Source: Actinomycetota bacterium (GTDB lineage: Bacteria; Actinomycetota; Thermoleophilia; Gaiellales; Gaiellaceae). From it: DNA of 6,723 nt. Of the stretch, positions 1-5,734 are shown one piece after another. The stretch lies in assembly GCA_019234175.1 (NCBI GenBank), contig JAFALP010000202.1:1-6723 (forward strand), written 5' to 3'. Made by a program: the position numbers and the translations under genes. Under the pieces are notes generated by a model. The model saw only the letters and a list, made by a program, of their open reading frames with translations. It did no database searches and was not told where the DNA came from. Position 1 is the first letter of the stretch. Every line of letters begins with the position of its first letter.

Positions 1-1
1 G

Positions 2-121
2 CTGCGCTGGACGCAGTGGGTCGGGGTCGGCGTGACGGTCGCCGTCGTCAGCCTCCTGCCGGTCCGCAGGCGCGACATCGTGCGCGCGCCCGATCTGGTG
101 CCCGCTCCCGCCGCGAGCTAG
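2..121 (+). CDS. C-terminal end of a membrane protein, probably a transporter (partial)
   Basis: An open frame enters from the left edge and ends at TAG 119-121, giving the last 39 residues of a protein whose start lies outside the window. The visible part has a hydrophobic stretch at about residues 6-21 (W-V-G-V-G-V-T-V-A-V-V-S-L-L-P-V). It is followed at once by three arginines and a short Pro/Ala-rich tail. This is the usual look of a last transmembrane helix with a positively charged cytoplasmic tail, as at the end of major facilitator superfamily transporters. The family assignment is inference, since a single helix cannot identify it. The stop is only 10 bases before the next start, so the gene may be cotranscribed with the dehydrogenase operon and could move its substrate. 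Confidence 0.6.
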   Translation: MRWTQWVGVGVTVAVVSLLPVRRRDIVRAPDLVPAPAAS

Positions 122-128
122 GCTCGCG
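112..128 (+). repeat. 7-bp perfect inverted repeat around the stop codon and upstream of the next start
   Basis: CGCGAGC (112-118) and GCTCGCG (122-128) are perfect reverse complements, separated only by the TAG stop of the membrane protein gene. In RNA this would be an all-but-one G:C stem with a three-base loop, ending 3 bases before the GTG start at 132. No T-tract follows, so it is not a standard intrinsic terminator. It also covers the weak AGG (120-122) that could act as ribosome binding site for the downstream gene. A role in limiting translation or protecting an mRNA end is possible but unproven, and chance is a real alternative in DNA this GC-rich. Confidence 0.5.
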
Positions 129-131
129 CTC

Positions 132-1274
132 GTGGATCTGCGCGACACCCCGGAAGAAGCCGCCTTCCGGGCGGAGCTGCGCGCCTGGATCGACGCCAAC
201 CTGCCCGAGGACCGGCGCGGGTGGCGCGGCGGAGAGCAGCGCTTCGGCGACGACTTCGGCCGCGAATGGAGCCGAGCGCTCTACGAGGCCGGGTACGCGG
301 GGCTGACCTGGCCGAAGGAGTACGGCGGCGCGGGCGCCCCGTACAGCCACCAGGCGATCTTCTACGAGGAAATGGCGCGCGCCCAGGCGCCGGCCCACGT
401 CGGCGTCATCGGGCTCGGCATGGCCGGGCCGACGATCATGGCGCACGGCACCGACGAACAGAAGCGCGCGCACCTCGCGAACATCCTCTCCGCCGAGGAG
501 ATCTGGTGCCAGGGCTTCTCCGAGCCCGGCGCCGGTTCCGACCTCGCCGCCGCGCGAACGCGCGCGGAAAGGCGGGGCGACGTGCACGTCGTCAACGGGC
601 AGAAGGTGTGGTCGTCGTTCGCGCACATCGCCGACTTCTGCATCCTCGTCACGCAGCAGTTCCCCGACCAGCCGCGCTACCGGAACCTCACGTACCTCAT
701 CGTCGACATGCACGCGCCCGGCGTCGAGGTGCGGCCGCTGCGCCAGATCACCGGCGAGGCGGAGTTCAACGAGATCTTCTTCTCCGACGTCGAGGTGCCC
801 GTGTCGAACCGGCTCGGCGACGAGGGCGAAGGCTGGCAGGTGGCGATGACGACGCTTCTGCACGAGCGCGGGACGCTCGGGTTCGCGCTCACCGCAGCGC
901 TCGACGTCGCCGTCGGCCGGCTCCTCGACACCGCGCGTGCGCGGAACGGCGACGATCTCCACCGCGAGCGCATCGCCGCGGAGTGGATCGAGCTCCAGGC
1001 GCTGCGCTACACGAACTACCGCTCGCTCGGCACGTACCAGCGGACCGGCATCCCCGGGCCGGAGGGATCGGCGATCAAGCTGCGCTGGTCGGAGCAGAAC
1101 CAGCGGCTGACGAAGCTCGGCCGCGAGCTGCTCGGCTCCGAGGGGATTCTCGACGACGGCTGGTGGCACTACCAGCAGCTGCGCAGCCGCGGGAACACGA
1201 TCGAGGCGGGCAGCTCCGAAGTCCTGCGCAACATCGTCGCCGAGCGCGTGCTCGGACTGCCGAGGAGCCGCTAG
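132..1274 (+). CDS. Acyl-CoA dehydrogenase alpha subunit, FadE-like
   Basis: This 380-residue flavoenzyme subunit should remove hydrogens from C-alpha and C-beta of an acyl-CoA and pass electrons to electron-transfer flavoprotein. The N-terminal helical domain covers about residues 1-120 and the central beta-barrel about 121-235. The barrel carries the flavin/substrate motif W-C-Q-G-F-S-E-P-G-A-G-S-D (125-137), V-N-G-Q-K-V-W-S-S (154-162) and E-F-N-E-I-F-F (211-217). The C-terminal helical domain ends with R-N-I-V-A-E-R-V-L-G-L-P. Glu245 (in H-E-R-G) lies at the helix-G position that holds the base in isovaleryl-CoA dehydrogenase. The position matching Glu376 of medium-chain dehydrogenase is Ala359, with Glu358 next to it. 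The usual R-x-x-F-G and Q-x-x-G-G-x-G-F FAD motifs are absent and are found instead in the next gene. The GTG start at 132 gives a normal family N-terminus, with a weak AGG nine bases upstream. The stop overlaps the beta start by one base. The family is certain; the substrate is unknown. Confidence 0.93.
   Translation: MDLRDTPEEAAFRAELRAWIDANLPEDRRGWRGGEQRFGDDFGREWSRALYEAGYAGLTWPKEYGGAGAPYSHQAIFYEEMARAQAPAHVGVIGLGMAGPTIMAHGTDEQKRAHLANILSAEEIWCQGFSEPGAGSDLAAARTRAERRGDVHVVNGQKVWSSFAHIADFCILVTQQFPDQPRYRNLTYLIVDMHAPGVEVRPLRQITGEAEFNEIFFSDVEVPVSNRLGDEGEGWQVAMTTLLHERGTLGFALTAALDVAVGRLLDTARARNGDDLHRERIAAEWIELQALRYTNYRSLGTYQRTGIPGPEGSAIKLRWSEQNQRLTKLGRELLGSEGILDDGWWHYQQLRSRGNTIEAGSSEVLRNIVAERVLGLPRSR
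1262..1267 (+). promoter_or_regulatory. Ribosome binding site GAGGAG for the beta subunit
   Basis: GAGGAG lies six bases before the GTG at 1274, inside the last codons of the alpha gene. It is the clearest Shine-Dalgarno sequence in the operon and supports GTG 1274 as the start. The other internal starts (2059, 3657, 4562) have no well-placed purine run and probably depend on coupling to the upstream stop codon. Confidence 0.7.
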
Positions 1275-2059
1275 TGGACTTCGCCTTCGACGACGTCCAG
1301 CTGGAGCTGAAGAGCCAGGCGCGCGCGTGGCTCGCGGAGCGCTACCCGCTCGACCGCGACTGGGACGCGCCGCAGGACGACCGCTGGGCCGAGCTCGACG
1401 AGCTCGGCTGGCTCGACGTCGCGGACGCAGGGCTCGGATTCGTCGAGGAGGCGCTGCTCCTCGAGGAGCTCGGCTGCGCCCTCTACCCCGGCCCGTATCT
1501 CGCCCACGTCGCGGGCAACGTCGAAATCGCAGGACTGGCCCTGCAAGGAGACGGCGCGCTCGTCGAGACCGTCGACCCGACGCGCCCGCTCCACCGGAAC
1601 GCCGGCGTCGCGGAGACGCCCCGCTCACGCGCCGCGATGGCGGCGGAGGCGGTCGGCGTGGCGCAGCGCGCGCTCGAGCTCGGCGTCGAGTACGCGAAGG
1701 AGCGCGAGCAGTTCGGCAAGAAGATCGGCGTGTACCAGGCCGTGTCGCATCAGCTCGCCGACACGTACGCAGACGTCGAGCTGGCGCGGTCGCTCGCGTA
1801 CTGGGCGGCGTGGTGCGTCGCCGAGGACGACGAGCAGGCGGCGCTCGCCGCGGCGGCGGCGAAGGCATTCGCAACCGAAGCCGCCGTGAAGGCGTGCGAG
1901 CGCTCGATCCAGGTGCACGGTGGGATCGGCTTCACGTGGGAGCACCCCCTGCACCGCTTCTACAAGCGCGCCCTCTGGCTGGAGGGCTTCGGCAAGCGTC
2001 CGCCGGAGCTGCGTGCAGAGATCTCCGATGCGCTGCTCGGCGCACCCGTCCCCGTCTGA
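1274..2059 (+). CDS. Shortened acyl-CoA dehydrogenase beta subunit
   Basis: This 261-residue protein matches acyl-CoA dehydrogenases at both ends but is far shorter than the usual 340-390. Residues 1-80 are the N-terminal helical domain, ending in E-E-L-G-C-A-L-Y-P-G-P-Y-L. The C-terminal helical domain starts near residue 119 and keeps R-E-Q-F-G-K-K-I-G (144-152) and Q-V-H-G-G-I-G-F (213-220), which contact the FAD of the partner subunit in this family. Only about 35 residues join the two, including V-D-P-T-R-P-L (100-106), which resembles the end of the family's barrel domain, so most of the barrel is missing. Neither known catalytic-base position holds Glu (Ser118 at helix G; the final loop is replaced). 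The likely role is the non-catalytic, FAD-completing partner of the alpha subunit. The alpha stop TAG and this GTG share one base. The reading frame is intact and carries normal family sequence, so I do not regard it as a pseudogene. Confidence 0.88.
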   Translation: MDFAFDDVQLELKSQARAWLAERYPLDRDWDAPQDDRWAELDELGWLDVADAGLGFVEEALLLEELGCALYPGPYLAHVAGNVEIAGLALQGDGALVETVDPTRPLHRNAGVAETPRSRAAMAAEAVGVAQRALELGVEYAKEREQFGKKIGVYQAVSHQLADTYADVELARSLAYWAAWCVAEDDEQAALAAAAAKAFATEAAVKACERSIQVHGGIGFTWEHPLHRFYKRALWLEGFGKRPPELRAEISDALLGAPVPV

Positions 2060-3660
2060 TGGACGGGCAGATGATGGACTTCCCGCTGACGCTGGCGCAT
2101 CTGCTGCGCCGCTCGGAGACGCTGTTCGGCACCGGCGAGATCGTCACGCGCCTGCCCGACAAGAGCATCCACCGCACGACATACGGCGAGACCATGCGCC
2201 GCGCACGGCAGCTCGCCGTCGCACTGCAGCAGCTCGGGCTCGAGCCCGGCGAACGAGTCGCGACGCTGTGCTGGAACCACCACCAGCATCACGAGGCGTA
2301 CTTGGGCATCCCGTGCGGCGGATTCGTCCTGCACACGCTCAACCTCCGCCTTCACCCCAACGACCTGGCGTACATCGCCGACCACGCCGGCGACCGCGTC
2401 GTGATCGTCGATCGCTCTCTGGTGCCGCTGCTCGAGCAGTTCCGCGCGCAAACGAGGATCGAGCACGTCTTCGTCGTCGAGGACGGATACGAGGAGCTCC
2501 TCGCGAGCGCGTCGCCGGACGACTGGTGCGATCCGCAGGTGCAGGAGACCGCGGCCGCGGCGATGTGTTACACGAGCGGCACCACCGGCCGGCCGAAGGG
2601 CGTCGTGTACTCGCATCGCTCGACCGTCCTGCACACGCTCGGCGTCGCGGCGAACAATCCGCTCGGCATCGGGATCGGCGTGAACGACGCGATCCTCCCG
2701 GTCGTGCCGATGTTCCACGCGAACGCGTGGGGCTATCCGTACGTCGCGACCATGACCGGCTCGAAGCTCGTCTACCCCGGTCCGCATCTCGATCCCGAGA
2801 GCCTCCTCGAGCTGATGAACGACGAGCGCGTCGCGTGGGCGGCGGGCGTCCCCACGATCTGGATGGGGATCCTTCAGCTCCTCGACGCGAACCCCGGACG
2901 CTGGGACCTCTCGGCGATGAGGGCGATGCTCGTCGGCGGTTCCGCGGTCCCGCGCGCGATGATCGCCGCGTTCAAGCGCCGGCACGGGCTCGACATCGTG
3001 CAGGGCTGGGGGATGACCGAGACGTCGCCCGTCGCGTCGACGGCCTCGTTGCCGCACGACCTCGCCGACGTCGACGAGGAGACGCGCTTCGACATCGAGT
3101 CGTGGGCCGGCATGCCGCTCCCGTTCGTCGAGATCCGCATTCGGGTCGGCGACGAGGAAGTCCCGTGGGACGGCGATTCGATGGGCGAGCTCGAGGTGCG
3201 CGGCCCGTGGGTCGCCTCCGGCTACTACGAGACACCGGAGCAGGTCGACCGCTGGACGGAGGACGGCTGGTTCCGCACCGGCGACATCGCCTCCATCCAT
3301 CCGCGTGGCTACATCCAGATCAAGGACCGCTCGAAGGACGTGATCAAGTCGGGGGGCGAGTGGATCTCGTCCGTCGAGCTGGAGAACGCGATCATGGCGC
3401 ACCCCGCCGTCGCCGAGGCGGCGGTGATCGCCATTCCCGACGAGCGCTGGGCGGAACGGCCACTCGCTGCGGTCGTGCTCAAGGCGGGCGCGTCGGCGAA
3501 TGCAGACGAGCTGCGCGACTTCCTCGCGCCGAGCTTCGCGAAGTTCTGGCTGCCCGACCGGTTCGAGTTCGTCGCCGAGATCCCGAAGACGAGCGTGGGC
3601 AAGTTCCGCAAGACCGCGCTCCGCGAGCAGTTCGCCGAGGAACACGCGGCCACGAGTTGA
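2059..3660 (+). CDS. AMP-forming fatty acyl-CoA ligase, AlkK-like
   Basis: This 533-residue member of the ANL adenylate-forming superfamily uses ATP to adenylate a carboxylic acid and then forms its CoA thioester. Visible motifs in order are the phosphate loop Y-T-S-G-T-T-G-R-P-K-G (171-181), P-M-F-H-A-N-A-W-G (217-225), G-W-G-M-T-E-T-S-P (316-324), W-F-R-T-G-D (404-409, Asp409 for ATP ribose), the hinge K-D-R-S-K-D-V-I-K-S-G-G-E-W-I-S (422-437), and P-K-T-S-V-G-K (509-515) with catalytic Lys515. The N-terminus M-D-G-Q-M-M-D-F-P-L and the length fit the medium-chain AlkK group, which supports ATG 2059 over the ATGs at 2071 and 2074. The start overlaps the beta stop by one base (TGATG). The operon position suggests it supplies the CoA ester oxidised by the alpha/beta dehydrogenase. 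Chain length or branching cannot be read from the sequence. Confidence 0.95.
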   Translation: MDGQMMDFPLTLAHLLRRSETLFGTGEIVTRLPDKSIHRTTYGETMRRARQLAVALQQLGLEPGERVATLCWNHHQHHEAYLGIPCGGFVLHTLNLRLHPNDLAYIADHAGDRVVIVDRSLVPLLEQFRAQTRIEHVFVVEDGYEELLASASPDDWCDPQVQETAAAAMCYTSGTTGRPKGVVYSHRSTVLHTLGVAANNPLGIGIGVNDAILPVVPMFHANAWGYPYVATMTGSKLVYPGPHLDPESLLELMNDERVAWAAGVPTIWMGILQLLDANPGRWDLSAMRAMLVGGSAVPRAMIAAFKRRHGLDIVQGWGMTETSPVASTASLPHDLADVDEETRFDIESWAGMPLPFVEIRIRVGDEEVPWDGDSMGELEVRGPWVASGYYETPEQVDRWTEDGWFRTGDIASIHPRGYIQIKDRSKDVIKSGGEWISSVELENAIMAHPAVAEAAVIAIPDERWAERPLAAVVLKAGASANADELRDFLAPSFAKFWLPDRFEFVAEIPKTSVGKFRKTALREQFAEEHAATS

Positions 3661-4565
3661 GGGCCGCGGTGCTCCGCGAGGTCGGCGGCCCGTTCGAGCT
3701 CGCCGACGTCCCCGACCCGGATGCGTCCGACGGCCGCCGGATCGTGCGCGTGCACGCGGCCGGCATCAACTTCGCCGACGTCCTCATCCGGCGCGGGCAC
3801 TACCCGGAGATGCCGGAGCTCCCCGTCGTCCTCGGCCTGGAAGTGGCGGGCGAGCTCGAGGACGGCGCGCGCGTCGTCGCGCTCACGCGCGGCGCCGGCG
3901 GGTATGCGGAGCTCGCCGCCGTCGACCAGGTGCTGCCGCTCCCCGAGGGAGCGAGCTTCGCCGAGGGCGCGGCGTTCCCGACCGCGTTCCTGACCGCGTA
4001 TATCCCGCTCACGCGGCAGGTGCACCTCCACCCGGGGTCGGCCGTGCTCGTGCACGCGGCCGCGGGCGGGGTCGGGAGCGCGGCAATCCAGGTGGCGCGC
4101 GCGCTCGGCGCGGAGGTGATCGGCGCCGTCGGCTCGGCGGAGAAGATCGAGCTCTGTCTCGAGCTCGGCGCGTCGGCGGCGTACGTGTACGACGACATCC
4201 CGGACGATCTCCGCGTCGACGTCGTCATCGACCCGGTCGGCGGCCCGCTGCTCGAGCGGGCGCTCGGCCGGCTCCGGCCGCTCGGCGTGCTCGTGGCGAT
4301 CGGGGTGGCCGGCGGCCCGTGGGAGGCGATCAATCCCGCGCTCCTGGTCGGCCGCAACGTCGGCGTCCAGGGGTTCTACCTCGGACGCCTGCTCCGGCAC
4401 GCGCCGGAGGTCGTTGCCCAGGCCACCGGCGAGGTGCTCGAGCTGTGGCGCAGCGGCGCGGTGAAGCCCGTCGTCGGCGCCGAGATCCCGCTCGCCGAGG
4501 CGGGACGCGCGCACGAGCTCGTCGAGTCGCGGCGGAGCGTCGGCAAGGTCGTCCTCGTCCCGTGA
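3657..4565 (+). CDS. Zinc-free quinone oxidoreductase / enoyl reductase (MDR superfamily)
   Basis: This 302-residue protein belongs to the medium-chain dehydrogenase/reductase superfamily, quinone oxidoreductase branch. These enzymes are NADPH-dependent and reduce quinones or activated C=C bonds. Residues 1-120 form the GroES-like domain, with A-A-G-I-N-F-A-D-V-L-I-R-R-G-H-Y-P (34-50), L-G-L-E-V-A-G (59-65) and G-G-Y-A-E-L (81-86). The nucleotide-binding fold has A-A-A-G-G-V-G-S-A-A-I-Q-V-A-R (134-148), and Ser160/Lys163 after the second strand fit NADPH. No zinc-ligand cysteine cluster is seen. The segment between E-V-A-G and A-R-V is about a dozen residues shorter than usual, which explains the short length. 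The start is TTG 3657, overlapping the ligase stop by four bases (TTGA). It gives the canonical M-R-A-A-V-L-R-E opening, which the in-frame GTG at 3669 would cut off. The substrate is unknown. Confidence 0.9.
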   Translation: MRAAVLREVGGPFELADVPDPDASDGRRIVRVHAAGINFADVLIRRGHYPEMPELPVVLGLEVAGELEDGARVVALTRGAGGYAELAAVDQVLPLPEGASFAEGAAFPTAFLTAYIPLTRQVHLHPGSAVLVHAAAGGVGSAAIQVARALGAEVIGAVGSAEKIELCLELGASAAYVYDDIPDDLRVDVVIDPVGGPLLERALGRLRPLGVLVAIGVAGGPWEAINPALLVGRNVGVQGFYLGRLLRHAPEVVAQATGEVLELWRSGAVKPVVGAEIPLAEAGRAHELVESRRSVGKVVLVP

Positions 4566-5191
4566 CCGCGTTCGTCACGGGGGGACGCGGAGGTATCGGC
4601 TCGGCGATCGCCGACGCCCACGGCGACGCGATCGCGCTCGACCTTCCCGACTTCGACGTCGCCGACCCGGCCGCCTGGGCCGCGCTCGACGGCGCCTACG
4701 ACGCCGCCTTTCTCAACGCCGGCATCGGCATCGGCTTCCCCGACGTCGGAGAGCTGCCGGACGAGGAGATCGACCGGATCGTGGGCGCAAATCTCCTCGG
4801 CGTCGTCCTCGGCGCGCGCGAGTGCGCACGGCGCCTGATGCCGAACGGCGGCTCGATCGTCTGCACGGCGTCGCTCGCCGGGCTCACCGGAATGCCGTTC
4901 GATCCCATGTACACGGCGACGAAGCACGCGGTCGTCGGATTCGTCCGCGGCGCTGCCGCCGGCCTGCAGGGGCACGGCATCCGCATCAACGCCATCTGCC
5001 CCGGCTTCACGGAGACGCCCATCGTCGTCGACGAGATCCGCGACGCACTCCCGGCACCGCTCATGGACCCGTCGTTCGTCGCCGAGGCAGCGCTGCGGGT
5101 AATGCGCGACGGCGAGAGCGGCCGCGCCTGGATCATCCAGCCGAACCGCGTCGAGCCGTTTCGCTTTCCCGGCATCCCGGGGCCGCGCTGA
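4562..5191 (+). CDS. Compact short-chain dehydrogenase/reductase
   Basis: This 209-residue classical SDR interconverts a hydroxyl and a keto group using a nicotinamide cofactor. It shows the glycine-rich motif T-G-G-R-G-G-I-G (6-13) right at the N-terminus, N-A-G (52-54), and the catalytic residues Asn77, Ser104, Tyr117 and Lys121 (Y-T-A-T-K). I-C-P-G-F-T-E-T-P (145-153) follows the active site. Asp27 at the end of strand 2 favours NAD(H) over NADP(H). It is about 40 residues shorter than typical SDRs, with a shrunken region between strand 2 and the N-A-G motif, yet all catalytic residues remain. GTG 4562 overlaps the reductase stop by four bases (GTGA). In this operon it could act as a hydroxyacyl-CoA or alcohol dehydrogenase on the degraded substrate, which is inference from neighbours only. 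Confidence 0.92.
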   Translation: MTAFVTGGRGGIGSAIADAHGDAIALDLPDFDVADPAAWAALDGAYDAAFLNAGIGIGFPDVGELPDEEIDRIVGANLLGVVLGARECARRLMPNGGSIVCTASLAGLTGMPFDPMYTATKHAVVGFVRGAAAGLQGHGIRINAICPGFTETPIVVDEIRDALPAPLMDPSFVAEAALRVMRDGESGRAWIIQPNRVEPFRFPGIPGPR

Positions 5192-5194
5192 CGG

Positions 5195-5734
5195 TCATCC
5201 GCCGAGGCGCGCCTCCAGGTTCGCCTTCACAGCCGCCCAGTCGTCGTCGATGACGGCGTACCACGCGGAGTCGCGCCGCTTCCCGCCCTGCACGAGCATG
5301 TGCTTGCGGAAGACGCCCTCGAACTCGGCAGGAAGGTTCGCCAGTGCCGGGCGGGAGCGCTCGTTCGCCGCGTCCGTCTTGAACTCGACGCGGTGATAGC
5401 CCTCGTCTTCGAACGCGTGGCGCAGCAGGAGGTACTTCGCCTCCGTGTTCGCGCCCGTCCCCCACGCGCGCGGATCGACCCACGTGTTCCCGATCTCGAC
5501 GACACGATCCTCCGGCCGGTCGTTGAGGAAGCTCGTGTGGCCGACGAGCTCGCCGTCGAAGTAGTGCGCGAAGCCCATGTCGACCGAGCTCCACCAGCGG
5601 TCGAACTCGTCGCGCGATTCGTTGCCGCGGTAGCGCATCCACCGCCAGATGCGAGGGTCGTCGGCGATCGCCCAGAGCGCATCCGCGTGGCGCTCCTCGA
5701 GCGGCTCGAGCCGCACGTGCGCACCCTCGAGCAT
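5195..5734 (-). CDS. GNAT family N-acetyltransferase, RimJ/RimL-like
   Basis: This 179-residue protein has the single-domain GNAT fold of the Acetyltransf_3 (RimJ/RimL) type, which transfers acetyl from acetyl-CoA to an amino group. The N-terminus L-E-P-L-E-E-R-H-A-D-A-L-W (9-21) is typical. The acetyl-CoA pyrophosphate loop fits R-x-x-G-x-G at R-A-W-G-T-G (89-94), followed by N-T-E-A-K-Y-L-L. The C-terminal CoA-contact pattern N-E-R-S-R (124-128) and E-G-V-F-R-K-H-M (139-146) are present. The start is the ATG read from 5734 downward, overlapping the dehydrogenase TGA by one base. The GTG one codon upstream is a less likely alternative. The target cannot be told: protein N-termini, small amines and antibiotics are all handled by this family. 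It ends 3 bases from the convergent SDR stop. Confidence 0.88.
   Translation of the reverse strand: MLEGAHVRLEPLEERHADALWAIADDPRIWRWMRYRGNESRDEFDRWWSSVDMGFAHYFDGELVGHTSFLNDRPEDRVVEIGNTWVDPRAWGTGANTEAKYLLLRHAFEDEGYHRVEFKTDAANERSRPALANLPAEFEGVFRKHMLVQGGKRRDSAWYAVIDDDWAAVKANLEARLGG

Noticed and set aside
48..1874. Long open frame on the minus strand (608 codons) opposite the dehydrogenase pair
   Set aside because: The product is Arg/Ala/Pro-rich low-complexity sequence with no family motif and spans two well-supported plus-strand genes. It is a by-product of high-GC codon use.
1274..2059. Beta subunit as a pseudogene or a frameshifted full-length dehydrogenase
   Set aside because: The frame is intact, both flanking domains are in the same frame, the FAD-contact motifs are conserved, and start and stop are coupled to the neighbours. 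A functional short subunit explains it better.
1960..3645. Long open frame on the minus strand (561 codons) opposite the ligase
   Set aside because: It mirrors the ligase gene and has no recognisable domain. Its Asp/Arg/Val-rich composition is typical of antisense frames in GC-rich genes.
3309..4514. Minus-strand open frame of 401 codons opposite the reductase
   Set aside because: It shows no motifs and lies fully opposite convincing coding sequence.
5204..5215. 12-bp perfect palindrome GAGGCGCGCCTC near the convergent stops, considered as a terminator or operator
   Set aside because: It has no loop and no T-tract, encodes normal codons at the acetyltransferase C-terminus, and such palindromes are frequent by chance at this GC content.
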